Source: a virus
Length of the DNA stretch: 64,000 nt
Reading direction: 5' to 3' (one strand)
Virus record (IMG/VR): IMGVR_UViG_3300020469_000001
Span: 41,273-105,272 of that record
Part shown: positions 1 to 7,985 of the stretch, piece by piece
Position numbering within the stretch: the stretch's first letter is position 1
Layout of the letters: every line of letters begins with the position of its first letter
Program-made: the position numbers and the translations under genes
The notes under the pieces: generated by a model
Databases searched by the model: none
Seen by the model: only the letters and a program-made list of their open reading frames with translations
What the model was told of the DNA's origin: nothing

Positions 1-106
1 CGGATTTTCTTCCACACGGAGGGTGTCCTCCTCCTTTTCTCTTACGAGAAATATCTACCCAACCTTCTTTGAACCATTTTGTTAGTCCACCTTTAGGTTT
101 TGCCAT
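1..106 (-). CDS. DUF5872-like small protein (partial)
   Basis: Leftward gene cut by the window edge; only the first 35 codons are present. The visible N terminus has GLTKWFKEGWVDISRK, then a glycine-rich stretch and PCGRK. This W-F-K-E-x-W-x-D ... CGR pattern is what I know from small DUF5872 proteins of phages and aquatic viruses; no function is known. Its ATG overlaps the stop codon of the upstream basic-protein gene (TAATG), so the two are probably co-translated. Confidence 0.6.
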   Translation of the reverse strand, partial: MAKPKGGLTKWFKEGWVDISRKRKGGGHPPCGRKS

Positions 107-303
107 TACTTCCTTCTTTTACGTCCAGTACCCATACGATACCTTCCGCCTTTGGCTTTGTAAGTTTTTACTAGCCATCCATTAGCATATGCTGATGGGT
201 ATACCTTAAACTTTCTCTTTGCTTGTGCTTTTACTCTTGCATAAAGAGTAGGGTTTGTAGGTACTGGCCTTTTCTTAGCGGCCTTTCTTCTTTTTCTTGC
301 CAT
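106..303 (-). CDS. Small very basic protein
   Basis: 65 residues, with Lys/Arg clusters at both ends (RKRRKAAKKR near the start, GRKRRK at the end) around a conserved-looking core YPSAYANGWLVK. The composition suggests nucleic-acid binding, possibly DNA condensation in the virion, but this is inference from charge only. The core recalls small conserved proteins of aquatic phages. A GAGGAG ribosome site precedes the ATG. Confidence 0.7.
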   Translation of the reverse strand: MARKRRKAAKKRPVPTNPTLYARVKAQAKRKFKVYPSAYANGWLVKTYKAKGGRYRMGTGRKRRK

Positions 304-319
304 TGAATCTCCTCAATGC

Positions 320-343
320 ATAGTGGGCGTTTCAGCCCACTAT
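320..343. other. Intergenic 9-bp stem-loop
   Basis: ATAGTGGGC and GCCCACTAT flank a 6-base loop between two leftward genes. No T-run follows on either strand, so it is more likely an mRNA processing or stability hairpin than an intrinsic terminator. Confidence 0.5.
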
Positions 344-356
344 ACCCCCGAAATGT

Positions 357-533
357 TTATTTATCTTTCGCTTTGCCAACATTTAAGGCAAACCAGTCAA
401 CTAGTTTATAGACTTTCTTCATCCAACCGTCATCTATAGGGGTTGGAGTTAAAGCTGCTATTAGAGAACAGATCATTACTATTGTTGGTAATACTGCTAT
501 CCATGCTTGGAGCCATTCAAAGAATCCTAACAT
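357..533 (-). CDS. Small membrane protein, one TM segment
   Basis: 58 residues. One hydrophobic segment (about residues 8-28, WIAVLPTIVMICSLIAAL) is followed by a charged tail ending in KAKDK. ATG preceded by GGAGATAAGT. Size and topology fit small phage membrane or holin-like proteins, but the lysis genes lie elsewhere (22.6-24.0 kb), so the role is open. Confidence 0.6.
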   Translation of the reverse strand: MLGFFEWLQAWIAVLPTIVMICSLIAALTPTPIDDGWMKKVYKLVDWFALNVGKAKDK

Positions 534-582
534 ACTTATCTCCTATCGTACTAAAAAGTACTCCTTGCGATGTATACGCGTC

Positions 583-1158
583 CTAGTAGCCTTGGCCACC
601 TGGATTATCCTGCAAAGTGTCTAATTGACCTCTCCACAGACCTTCCTTATTCACTTTGTTTCCATGGCTAAAAAACCAAGGTAACCCAGTAACATAAGTA
701 TTTAAGATCCTCTCGAGTCGAGTTTTATGCTCTATCTTCACTGTGCATCTATACAGCTTTTTACAACTGTAATCGACAACATATAAACCGCCAAACAGGC
801 CGTCATTATTTTCTAATTTTCTTGCTTCGTCTAAATTCTTAACACAAATGGTATTGAAAGTGTCATGTCCAAATTGAAATGACTGTGCGTTGTTATTTGC
901 GTCTCGAGTGATCGTTATTACTTCATTACGAACGCTAATTGTATGTGCATCAGCCCAGATACAGAACGGTTGTAAACCTATAGCTTGTTGGTTAGTTCTG
1001 CTTTGTCCTTCTAATTTTTCCCATGTTTCTTTTTTGAAGAATCTAGTATTTCCTCTTCTAGAGAATAAGTCACCATACAACACTGGCACTTCCCTATCAT
1101 TTGGAACTGCGTTATCGTTGTAAAATGCTCTTGCTATTTGATATGGTGTTTTTTGCAT
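583..1158 (-). CDS. Hypothetical protein, 191 aa
   Basis: No family recognised. A soluble, mixed-composition protein ending in a glycine-rich GGQGY tail, with two cysteines close together in VVDYSCKKLYRC. The 124 bp upstream hold no clear gene; they contain a perfect SD (AGGAGGTGATC, leftward) that could serve only a 16-codon reading frame, and an AT-rich palindrome at about 1211-1227. The position among small basic proteins near virion-type genes makes a minor structural role possible, but nothing in the sequence proves it. Confidence 0.6.
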   Translation of the reverse strand: MQKTPYQIARAFYNDNAVPNDREVPVLYGDLFSRRGNTRFFKKETWEKLEGQSRTNQQAIGLQPFCIWADAHTISVRNEVITITRDANNNAQSFQFGHDTFNTICVKNLDEARKLENNDGLFGGLYVVDYSCKKLYRCTVKIEHKTRLERILNTYVTGLPWFFSHGNKVNKEGLWRGQLDTLQDNPGGQGY

Positions 1159-1282
1159 AATTCTTTGTAGAAGGGCGGATTGGAGACCCCTCGATATTTT
1201 TCCGTGTCATGATATAATATCATGCTTTTGCGTTTAGTATAAGGTCATCCAATCCTAAATTGTTGATCACCTCCTCGGTAAA

Positions 1283-1456
1283 CTACTTGCAGGGTTTGTT
1301 TCTTTTACGAATTCCTGACTGTAAAGCTTTTGGTAATTTTTTCTGCGCTGCAGATAAACAAGGTTTGAGTCCGCTCATACCTTTTTTCTTTTTACCTTTT
1401 CCTTTCTTCTTTGGTCGGCCTCTTTTAGAGCCGTAAGTTCCTTTGCCTCTTGGCAT
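1283..1456 (-). CDS. Small Lys/Arg/Gly-rich basic protein
   Basis: 57 residues, starts MPRGKGTYGSKRGRPKKKGK and ends KRNKPCK. GRPKKK resembles an AT-hook core (G-R-P), so minor-groove DNA binding is possible. It has two cysteines. No close family recognised. Overlooked by length filters but the frame is open, and it sits in line with the neighbouring leftward genes. Confidence 0.6.
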   Translation of the reverse strand: MPRGKGTYGSKRGRPKKKGKGKKKKGMSGLKPCLSAAQKKLPKALQSGIRKRNKPCK

Positions 1457-1467
1457 ACTTCATCTCC

Positions 1468-1656
1468 CTAAGTCCAACGAGGTGGCTCGTCTGGACACTC
1501 AGCCCATCGTAGTTTTGTTTTGAGGGGCATAAAACAGTGACAAATCTTACAAGTTTTCCAAAACTTACTATAGTTTGGACACTGTTCACAAATCTTTAAT
1601 CTTTCTTTATGTGACTTTTTATTCGAAGTCCGCGTACCAATTCGTTCCATATTCAT
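1468..1656 (-). CDS. Small zinc-ribbon-like Cys-rich protein
   Basis: 62 residues with CEQC, CKIC-x-CF and a C-terminal CP, in the order CxxC...CxxCxC...CP, ending PPRW. This spacing resembles small phage Cys-rich proteins of the DUF6171 type. The cysteines could bind one zinc. Overlaps the 3' end of the upstream methyltransferase gene by 38 bp. Function unknown. Confidence 0.65.
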   Translation of the reverse strand: MNMERIGTRTSNKKSHKERLKICEQCPNYSKFWKTCKICHCFMPLKTKLRWAECPDEPPRWT

Positions 1657-2122
1657 TTAATTTATTAGTCCACCATTCTTCGTTATGTAGACTTACATGA
1701 AAATTAGTACCATCACTAAACTTTTTAATTGCTGGTTTAGTATCAATATGAAAATACACAGAGTTTCCTAAAAAGAATATTGAGTGTAGTACACTATCGA
1801 CTTCTTCTGGTAGTATGTGTTCCATCACATCTACACATAGTACTAAATCGAAAAAGTTACATTTATATCCTGCTAGTTTATTATACTTAGCTACGTAAGG
1901 ATCGTATAGTGTTGGCATTGGTATACCCCAATCTTCGTGTACATTCTGTCGAGTGTACTGCCAACCTTTACCACAACCAAAGTCTAAAACATTGACAGGA
2001 TTTACTCTGTCTATAACTTTCTTAATTATATCTTTGTTCTTTACTGTTGTTCTACCACTCATTGTAGTAGTGTTTTCATGAACCCAGACATACTCTTTAG
2101 CAAGTCTTTCCTTATCGATCAT
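1619..2122 (-). CDS. SAM-dependent class I methyltransferase
   Basis: 167 residues. Motif I is NVLDFGCGKGW (about residues 43-53), the SAM-binding loop, followed by DLVLCVDVMEHI, typical of the motif IV region in Methyltransf_23-type enzymes. It is short for the family and has no target-recognition domain, so the substrate (small molecule, glycan or protein) cannot be told. Overlaps the upstream gene by 4 nt. Confidence 0.75.
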   Translation of the reverse strand: MIDKERLAKEYVWVHENTTTMSGRTTVKNKDIIKKVIDRVNPVNVLDFGCGKGWQYTRQNVHEDWGIPMPTLYDPYVAKYNKLAGYKCNFFDLVLCVDVMEHILPEEVDSVLHSIFFLGNSVYFHIDTKPAIKKFSDGTNFHVSLHNEEWWTNKLNEYGTNWYADFE

Positions 2123-2277
2123 CTTGTTCTTTTACGATTAGGGTTGTGTGATCTTCTCTTTAAATTTTTCTTTCTAGCAAGTAATCTTTTCATTCTGCTA
2201 GTAAGTTCTGGAGACTCATTCTTTTCTTCTGAGTGCTCCACTGCCTTTTTCAAGGCTTCTTTTATTTCGTTAGCCAT
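2119..2277 (-). CDS. Small charged protein
   Basis: 52 residues: acidic/amphipathic first half (IKEALKKAVEHSEEKNE), then a very basic C terminus (KRRSHNPNRKRTR). Stop and next start overlap (TGATG). Probably nucleic-acid associated; no family recognised. Confidence 0.6.
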   Translation of the reverse strand: MANEIKEALKKAVEHSEEKNESPELTSRMKRLLARKKNLKRRSHNPNRKRTR

Positions 2278-2444
2278 GTAAGTGCTTCCTGTTTAGTTTT
2301 AAATATTTGGTGGTCTATTCCATCTCCTTTTAGATGCCATAGTCCTCTTTTTTCATAAAGTTCTACACCTTCAGGTACTTCTGTTTTTACCTTTTTCATT
2401 TTAGGTGCTTTTGTTATATCTTTTTTAGAATAATCTAATTCCAT
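2262..2444 (-). CDS. Small hypothetical protein
   Basis: 60 residues. The first third is lysine-rich; the rest (ELYEKRGLWHLKGDGIDHQIF...EALTWLTK) reads like a small beta-beta-alpha domain. Overlaps the next gene by 16 nt. No function assigned. Confidence 0.55.
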   Translation of the reverse strand: MELDYSKKDITKAPKMKKVKTEVPEGVELYEKRGLWHLKGDGIDHQIFKTKQEALTWLTK

Positions 2445-2453
2445 TGTTTTCTC

Positions 2454-2651
2454 CTATGAGTGCATACTCCATATTGTAAATATGACGGTTGCTGCTCCGA
2501 CAATAACCCCACCAGCTGCAGAAATCAGTATTGTTTCTACACGCTTTAAGCTATTATCCATGTCGTCAAAGCGGTTAAATGCAGTTTTCCATCGCTCCGC
2601 GCAGACTGCTTCATGCCTAGCTAGATCGTTTGCCACTTGTTCAGCGTCCAT
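2454..2651 (-). CDS. Coiled-coil plus C-terminal TM protein (XhlA-like topology)
   Basis: 65 residues: an amphipathic helix (about 1-40), then one membrane segment (about 42-62, ILISAAGGVIVGAATVIFTIW). This topology matches small phage membrane-associated proteins such as haemolysin XhlA-type holin accessories. GGGAGT site before ATG; its own promoter lies just upstream at 2694-2722. The role in lysis is only a topology-based guess. Confidence 0.6.
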   Translation of the reverse strand: MDAEQVANDLARHEAVCAERWKTAFNRFDDMDNSLKRVETILISAAGGVIVGAATVIFTIWSMHS

Positions 2652-2693
2652 TTGTTACTCCCTTTTCTTAACTTTTGTATTAAATACATGATA

Positions 2694-2722
2694 ATTATAT
2701 CAAATTACCAACCTGATGTCAA
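2694..2722 (-). promoter_or_regulatory. Sigma70-type promoter, leftward
   Basis: TTGACA and TATAAT separated by 17 bp, read leftward. The upstream part (AAATAGTAC) overlaps the stop codon of the cyclase gene: TAG of its last codon lies in the conserved promoter flank. It starts the 2.65-0.1 kb leftward unit. Confidence 0.8.
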
Positions 2723-2725
2723 GTA

Positions 2726-4510
2726 CTATTTTCGTATGGTATAGATTTTTACAGGTTCTGACTTACCTTTTACAGTTACCTCGTCAAGAAACTCATAATC
2801 ATAACCATCTACTAAACTGTGCTCAGATATAATTAAGTCAGCATCATATTCTTTACAGCTAGATTCTAGTCTAGCAGCCAGATTGACGCTATCACCAAGA
2901 ACGCTGTAATCAAAGCGAGTGCTGCTGCCAAAGTTTCCAACGACACAGTCCCCGGTGTTGATTCCCGCTCCTGTATTAATCTCATCCAAGCCTTCTTCTC
3001 TGAGTTTTTCATTTAACTCCTCCAATGCCACTCTCATTTCGAGAGCTGCCTTTGTTGCATTTTCGACATGATTCTCGTCTGGACACGGCGCTCCCCAAAA
3101 TGCCATGATGCAATCTCCCATATATTTGTCTATTGTTCCCCCATGCTTGAGAATAATCTCAGTCTGATTATCAAGGAAACGATTAATGAGGCTCGTAAGT
3201 CCTTGTGGATTCTTTTGGTATTTTTCCGAAATCGGGGTAAATCCTCGTATATCAGAAAAAAGAAAAGTGAGTCGTGAAGTTAACCCACCCAATCTCAGTA
3301 ATGTTGGGTCGTCCTGTAATTTTTTTACTAAGTCGGGACTAACGTATGTCCCAAATTGTTGTTTGATTCGAAGTTTCTGTTGATACTCCGATAGGAAACT
3401 CAGAAAGGTATGAATACTCCAAAAGAGAACGGATATAATTACGATTCCACTAACGTCAAGCAAGTAAGAAGATTTATATAGATGCCAGGCTCCATATAAA
3501 CTTCCTCCAGTTATCAGTAATAGTGCGGGAACGGAAAGCCAGACTGACCTTGATGCAAAAGCAAGTATTATCAGTGCTAGTAGTGTTGCGATGATTTCTG
3601 CTCCTGTAGCCCAAGTTGGTTGGCTAGGTGCGGTTCCTGTAATTAGATTGTGTAGAATGTTCGCTTGGATTTCGTGTGGGTATTTAGCCCCCGCAGGGGT
3701 CGGCACTGGGTTAGTTATACCCTCTGCAGTCGTGCCGAATATAACGAACGGAGCTTCTATTGGTTTCTTAAGAAACTCCAGTCCGCTTTGTTTGTAAAAC
3801 TTCGTATTCCAATTTAAAAAGATACGACCATTCGCATCTGTATTCATCAGTGGGTAGTTTGGGATTCTTATCCAATCAATACCTTCTGGTGTTGTTTTTA
3901 GCTGGTACGAAGGATCGTTTACGGCGACTCTTAAGAGTTCCAAGGCGAAACTCGGGTAAAGTTTTGACTGCACGTTTACGACTAGGGGAATGCGACGAGT
4001 AACCCCGTCTATTTCCGGCGTAGCGGTTACTACTCCGATTCCCTTTGTTTTTGACTCCAGCGTAGACGCGGTAGGTAAAATTCCTGGTAGTTCGAATAGC
4101 CATGGTAATGGGTCCTCTCCTAACTGAGCAGTACCTACATGAGGGTTTGTCCCAGTTACTTGTGTCGATGCTGCTGAAGCAAGGACTGTTGGTATGTATT
4201 GCATTCGCATAGCAAAGTAATTATCATAATCTTTGCCACGAATGTCGGGGTTTGGCATCAAGATTGTAAAACCTGGTACGGCCTGTGTAGTAGTGATTAA
4301 GTCACCAAACACTGACCTAGGTAATGGCCATCCGCCATAAGTCTGTAGAAAATCTTCATCAAGATCAACTATCAGAATGTTCTCGTTCTGTACTGGTTCG
4401 GTATTCATGATTAAGTAGTCGTAACCAATTAGTTCGACTCTTTGCATGACACCAGGATTCCATATAAGCAATCCCATAAACAGTACTATTGTGATAACTT
4501 TATTTAGCAC
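2726..4510 (-). CDS. CHASE2-domain class III adenylate cyclase, membrane bound
   Basis: 594 residues. N-terminal TM/signal anchor (1-20), then an extracytoplasmic CHASE2 sensor domain with the family's DxDxxFL-like DLDEDFL and RSVFGDL signatures (to about 290), three TM helices (about 300-365), and a C-terminal catalytic domain. The catalytic domain shows FSDIRGFT (first metal Asp), DKYMGDCIMAFWGAP (purine-site Lys, second metal Asp) and GDSVNLAARLE (transition-state Asn and Arg), so it should be active, making cAMP (or less likely cGMP) in the cytoplasm. It is the last gene of the curli-type operon, which suggests envelope sensing linked to the exported proteins. A class III cyclase is unusual in a phage. 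Confidence 0.9.
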   Translation of the reverse strand: MLNKVITIVLFMGLLIWNPGVMQRVELIGYDYLIMNTEPVQNENILIVDLDEDFLQTYGGWPLPRSVFGDLITTTQAVPGFTILMPNPDIRGKDYDNYFAMRMQYIPTVLASAASTQVTGTNPHVGTAQLGEDPLPWLFELPGILPTASTLESKTKGIGVVTATPEIDGVTRRIPLVVNVQSKLYPSFALELLRVAVNDPSYQLKTTPEGIDWIRIPNYPLMNTDANGRIFLNWNTKFYKQSGLEFLKKPIEAPFVIFGTTAEGITNPVPTPAGAKYPHEIQANILHNLITGTAPSQPTWATGAEIIATLLALIILAFASRSVWLSVPALLLITGGSLYGAWHLYKSSYLLDVSGIVIISVLFWSIHTFLSFLSEYQQKLRIKQQFGTYVSPDLVKKLQDDPTLLRLGGLTSRLTFLFSDIRGFTPISEKYQKNPQGLTSLINRFLDNQTEIILKHGGTIDKYMGDCIMAFWGAPCPDENHVENATKAALEMRVALEELNEKLREEGLDEINTGAGINTGDCVVGNFGSSTRFDYSVLGDSVNLAARLESSCKEYDADLIISEHSLVDGYDYEFLDEVTVKGKSEPVKIYTIRK

Positions 4511-5010
4511 GATACATTTACGCCTGTAATATGATGGTAATTAAAATCTCTGCATTCTGAAGCCTCTTCATACAAGTAAAAGTTTCTTATTATTACTGCT
4601 GCAAGAATCCAGTTTGTAAGCACCATTTGCTCCTCTTCTAAGTTAGCTGCTATAATTGGAGTTAATACAGATTTGTGTAGTAAAAATTCTGCAGCAGACG
4701 GCTTTTCCGGCAGTAAAAAGTTGGCTTCCTTTATGTGCGGGTTGTTTCTAGTAAACACATATGAAGTTGTCATGTCAACCGCATTGAGAATATAGTAAGC
4801 TCTTAGTGTTCTCTTAGTGGGTTCATTGTTTATCTTTATAAATCTAAGACGCTTTTTCTCAGCAGCTTCTATTTGAACAGAGTCTTGCTTCATCTGTTCA
4901 TAGTTGAATGGAGTTTCAGGTAGTGTTAAATCTAAGCTATCCGCTTGATTGTTTGACGCTAATAGTAACATCGGCACCATTACCAACGACAACATTGTAA
5001 GCTTTGCCAT
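4504..5010 (-). CDS. Exported or membrane protein of the curli-type operon
   Basis: 168 residues from this ATG, which has GGAACA just upstream and gives a clean signal peptide (MAKLTMLSLVMVPMLLLAS); an in-frame ATG at 5046 would add 12 residues. After the signal come a charged region and two hydrophobic stretches (YYILNAVDMTTSYVF and MVLTNWILAAVIIRNFY). It ends with cysteines in EASECRD and NVSC. No family recognised beyond a loose resemblance to DUF5658-like membrane proteins. It overlaps the FecR gene by 74 bp and the cyclase gene by 7 bp, so it is translationally linked to both. Confidence 0.65.
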   Translation of the reverse strand: MAKLTMLSLVMVPMLLLASNNQADSLDLTLPETPFNYEQMKQDSVQIEAAEKKRLRFIKINNEPTKRTLRAYYILNAVDMTTSYVFTRNNPHIKEANFLLPEKPSAAEFLLHKSVLTPIIAANLEEEQMVLTNWILAAVIIRNFYLYEEASECRDFNYHHITGVNVSC

Positions 5011-6040
5011 CTTGTTCCAATATAATGTTATATCCAGTTTGTCCATTTATATCTAACCTTACACTTTGATTTACTTCTCGAATGAGAGTAAGAAACTCTG
5101 CATCTCCAAAAGTTGTAATCTGTGTGCTTGCATCTTGTCCGAATGTAGTACCTTTTAAATCTACAGGTGCTGCTCCAACGGATGCGAGTTCATTATTATC
5201 TAGTTCATCTACTGATTCTATTATTTCTAGTAGATCTTCCAGGAAGTTAGTTCCTAGGTAGTCTATGTCAAGTTCTCGAAAGTCTTCCTCTACTTCTAAT
5301 AAGTCTACATCGAGCCCGTCGTAAGCGAGGTAGTCGATATCAAGAATATTAGTACCAGAGTCGTCACTTCCAGACGATCCCTCATTTTGTTGTATTTCTT
5401 CATTTTTCTTAGGTGGTGAGACAATCAAAAGATTGTCTATCAGATCTAGTGTTAAGTCGAGGATAACAGGTTTAGTAGGACTCTGTTCCCATACAGTTGT
5501 AACAGTAGATTGATACGGTTTATTTAGTATTACCTGTCCTAAAGCAGTTGCTACTACAATCTCGCCAGAGGGCAGTCCGTTTGCATCTGGTAAGAGTATC
5601 ACCAATGACTTACCGAACTCGTCAACGGTAACAGTAAAGTCTGTTCCTCGAATTGCGATTTGTGCTGTTGGTGTACTGATGTTGATATTCTGTTTGTTTA
5701 TCTGTCCTATCTTACCAGTAATAAATCGAGCAGTGCCACTTGCAAATTGCATACTCATCTTTGACTTGTTTGGATTTGGGTCAAAGATTACTTCGTCTAT
5801 AACAAGTTTGCTATGCTCTGTGAGTCGAACTTGACTATCGTCTATGAATGTGATACCTAGTCGCCCATTAGCTGTACGCACATCATCCATTTGTTGAATG
5901 TCTTGTTCTAAAGTTGCAGGTAAGGTGTCATCTCGAATGACGGCACCTTGCCCGCGTAGTTCCGTGATTGCGCCTATATCAGCAAGAAGTGGATGTACCA
6001 CCATCAGACTGAATAACACAGATGTTACTGTTTGACGCAT
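4937..6040 (-). CDS. FecR-domain exported protein
   Basis: 367 residues with a signal peptide (MRQTVTSVLFSLMVVHPLLA). Residues ~25-170 form a FecR domain: DDVRTANGRLGITFIDDSQV, SGTARFITGK, STPTAQIAIRGTDFTV. This is the usual core of periplasmic FecR-like proteins. The middle (~215-290) is strongly acidic with repeated LDIDYL-type units (DIDYLAYDGLDVDLL, LDIDYLGTNFL), and the C terminus is beta-rich. FecR domains of this stand-alone type often occur beside CHASE2 cyclases, which is the case here. Likely a periplasmic partner or sensor in the export system. Confidence 0.8.
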   Translation of the reverse strand: MRQTVTSVLFSLMVVHPLLADIGAITELRGQGAVIRDDTLPATLEQDIQQMDDVRTANGRLGITFIDDSQVRLTEHSKLVIDEVIFDPNPNKSKMSMQFASGTARFITGKIGQINKQNINISTPTAQIAIRGTDFTVTVDEFGKSLVILLPDANGLPSGEIVVATALGQVILNKPYQSTVTTVWEQSPTKPVILDLTLDLIDNLLIVSPPKKNEEIQQNEGSSGSDDSGTNILDIDYLAYDGLDVDLLEVEEDFRELDIDYLGTNFLEDLLEIIESVDELDNNELASVGAAPVDLKGTTFGQDASTQITTFGDAEFLTLIREVNQSVRLDINGQTGYNIILEQDGKAYNVVVGNGADVTISVKQSSG

Positions 6041-6692
6041 CGCTCTCTATTTTTAACCAATCGAGTGCTAGTGTTGATTTTTGTTGTATTTCAATAGTAT
6101 TTGTACTACCATTTAAATCCAAGTAAAAATAACCTGCATCACTCGATGAGGCTCCTTGACCAGTTTTGGTCAATTCCATTGTATTACTATCTCCTAAGAT
6201 ATCCATATACGCAGTATAGTAGTCAGAGTCTATATCGAATGTTAAATCGTTACTGTCTCCGTCTAGTATTAGATCTAAGTCTAAATAACTTGCTCCTGCA
6301 TTTTCACCGATGTCCCAATCAAAAACGTTTGAGCTACCTGTTACATCTACATTGATGTTTGCAAAGTCAACTGTATTTAGTCCTGTAGTATCCATAGAAA
6401 ACTCGAATGTATTTGAATCTCCATCAAATTCGAAGAAACCAGTAAAGTTTTCGCCTAATACACCGTCAGTTAGAAATTTATTTGAAGAACCAATCTGGTT
6501 AATATCCAATGTCCATGTACCACCGTTTAAGATAGCTTTTGTCATAGAACCGCTTGTTGCATCGTCACCACCAATAAGGTTGTTCGATCCTAGTTGCTCT
6601 AAGTCAATATTGACATTGTTTCCAGTTTGATCTATGTAAATTTCATTGTCTGCATATAAACCAAAGGATAGTAATAAAAGTAATATTCTCAT
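5979..6692 (-). CDS. Curlin-repeat (CsgA/CsgB-like) secreted protein
   Basis: 237 residues, signal peptide MRILLLLLSFGLYA. The mature part is built of repeats with the curlin-like pattern x-x-G-[SD]-x-N-x-[hydrophobic]-x-[hydrophobic]: for example IDQTGNNVNIDLEQLGSNN, INQIGSSNKF, DGDSNTFEF, GSSNVFDW, DGDSNDLTF, LGDSNTMEL and NGSTNTIEI. The repeats are more Asp-rich and less Gln-rich than E. coli CsgA. The C terminus carries two cysteines. As the only repeat protein next to CsgG and CsgF it is the obvious cargo. Start overlaps the CsgG stop (TAATG). It could form fibres, or display a phage-made surface filament on the host. Confidence 0.8.
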   Translation of the reverse strand: MRILLLLLSFGLYADNEIYIDQTGNNVNIDLEQLGSNNLIGGDDATSGSMTKAILNGGTWTLDINQIGSSNKFLTDGVLGENFTGFFEFDGDSNTFEFSMDTTGLNTVDFANINVDVTGSSNVFDWDIGENAGASYLDLDLILDGDSNDLTFDIDSDYYTAYMDILGDSNTMELTKTGQGASSSDAGYFYLDLNGSTNTIEIQQKSTLALDWLKIESDASNSNICVIQSDGGTSTSC

Positions 6693-7558
6693 TACTTCTC
6701 TCCCCAGTACTTCCAGTACCCTTTCTCTTTGCCGTCTTTTATCAATTGAACTACTGCAGTTTCAAGCGCTGCTTGTATTGCAATAGATTTACTTTCATTC
6801 ATTGCAGTTCCGCTTTCAAACTCTACGAGCTTTGTGCCTTCTGCTATAAACCTAAAGAAGTCATTTGATACTCCGACAGAGAGTATTTTCTTTGACGTAA
6901 GGATTTCCATTAAGATCTCTCCTGTACTCACAGAAACTAGTCTTAATGAGACCACTACGGTATCCTCACGATATTGCTTGGAGTTACCAATGCCTAAATA
7001 TCTAGCACCTATACCTCCTGTTAATAGATTAGTGTTATAATCTACTATTCCCCCTTCAATGATTAATCCAGCAAACAGTAGTGGAAGCTGCTCGTCTTCA
7101 TCATTAAAACTTTGTCTAGTCTGTCTTATTAATTGTCTTTCTCTAGTTAAGTGGTCAAGGCCACCTCTTTCGACAACTTTGAAGAATCCAGACTGTTTGA
7201 GTGCTCTTATGAGGTATGTCTCGGGAGCCATAGTAACAGCAGTACTGAAACTAGCTATACCATCGACACTCTTTCTTTGTCCTGTTGAATCTGTAAATTT
7301 GTATACGGCCACCACGGGATATCGTGATGGTTGTGGAATTGTTTTAATTGCATCTGTAACTGGCGTATTGATAATAGCATCTCCAGAAAAGCATTGCGCT
7401 TTTCCGATAATAGTTACAACATCTTTATAGTCTTCGTCTGGATTTGTTAAGCAAGGTGACACATATTTGTAATGTGTAAAGTTTGCACAACTAGCCAGTA
7501 GGAAAACCGAAGTCGCCAATAGGGATTGTAATGACAGTCGTTTCACCAGTAGCCTCAT
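6692..7558 (-). CDS. csgG: CsgG-like curli secretion channel lipoprotein
   Basis: 288 residues. Lipobox LLASC with the lipidated Cys at 24. Body matches CsgG: PVVAVYKFTDSTGQRK, then ALKQSGFFKVVERGGLDHLTRERQLIRQTR, LLFAGLIIEGGIVDYNTNLLTGGIGARYLGIG (beta-barrel/plug region) and VSLRLVSVSTGEILMEI. CsgG is a nonameric outer-membrane pore exporting CsgA. Length equals that of E. coli CsgG (about 277 plus extension). It overlaps csgF by 68 bp; the chosen ATG is the one giving the lipoprotein signal. CsgG-like genes have been noted in some aquatic phages, to my recollection, but the complete operon context here is striking. Confidence 0.92.
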   Translation of the reverse strand: MRLLVKRLSLQSLLATSVFLLASCANFTHYKYVSPCLTNPDEDYKDVVTIIGKAQCFSGDAIINTPVTDAIKTIPQPSRYPVVAVYKFTDSTGQRKSVDGIASFSTAVTMAPETYLIRALKQSGFFKVVERGGLDHLTRERQLIRQTRQSFNDEDEQLPLLFAGLIIEGGIVDYNTNLLTGGIGARYLGIGNSKQYREDTVVVSLRLVSVSTGEILMEILTSKKILSVGVSNDFFRFIAEGTKLVEFESGTAMNESKSIAIQAALETAVVQLIKDGKEKGYWKYWGEK

Positions 7559-7985
7559 TAAATATGGTCATTGTAATTGATATACCATCTGATGTCCATG
7601 TAATCAGATTATCAAACAACATGAATGATCCTTCCGATGCAGGGTTTTCTCCGAACAACTGGTCTACTAGCTGTCGAGATAACTGTGCGTATACTCTACT
7701 CTCAAAGTTCTTTATAAATCTTGCGAGAGTACTATTATTTTCCTCTCGTTCTGCGGCTTCTTTGAGTGCTTTAATTTCTGCGGCGATTGCCTCTTTTCTT
7801 GACATCTCTTGTGAGTCAATTGTAAGATAGTGGCTAGATGTACCTACACCACTGAATGAAGGATTTTTAAATCCAAACTTTATTTCATCCGCGTTTAAGT
7901 CTGCTGCAATTGCTATAAAGCTTAATATAAATAAAGCTCCTATAACACTATTTGCAACTCTGTTATTTAGTTTTCTTTCGTTCAT
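7491..7985 (-). CDS. csgF: CsgF-like curli assembly factor
   Basis: 164 residues with an N-terminal signal anchor (about 13-32, VIGALFILSFIAIAADLNA). The mature N terminus has KFGFKNPSFSGVG, matching the conserved F-x-N-P-x-F-G-G segment by which CsgF plugs into the CsgG pore. The remainder is helical then beta-rich, ending FGFPTG. CsgF couples nucleation to the CsgG channel at the cell surface. Overlaps csgG downstream by 68 bp and the preceding membrane-protein gene by 23 bp. Confidence 0.88.
   Translation of the reverse strand: MNERKLNNRVANSVIGALFILSFIAIAADLNADEIKFGFKNPSFSGVGTSSHYLTIDSQEMSRKEAIAAEIKALKEAAEREENNSTLARFIKNFESRVYAQLSRQLVDQLFGENPASEGSFMLFDNLITWTSDGISITMTIFNEATGETTVITIPIGDFGFPTG

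Noticed and set aside
1211-1227. Palindrome around TGATATTATATCA as a promoter
   Set aside because: A -10-like core is visible but no convincing -35 at 16-18 bp on either strand.
3876-4103. 75-residue leftward basic ORF
   Set aside because: Lies wholly inside the cyclase gene in another frame, with no independent start signals.
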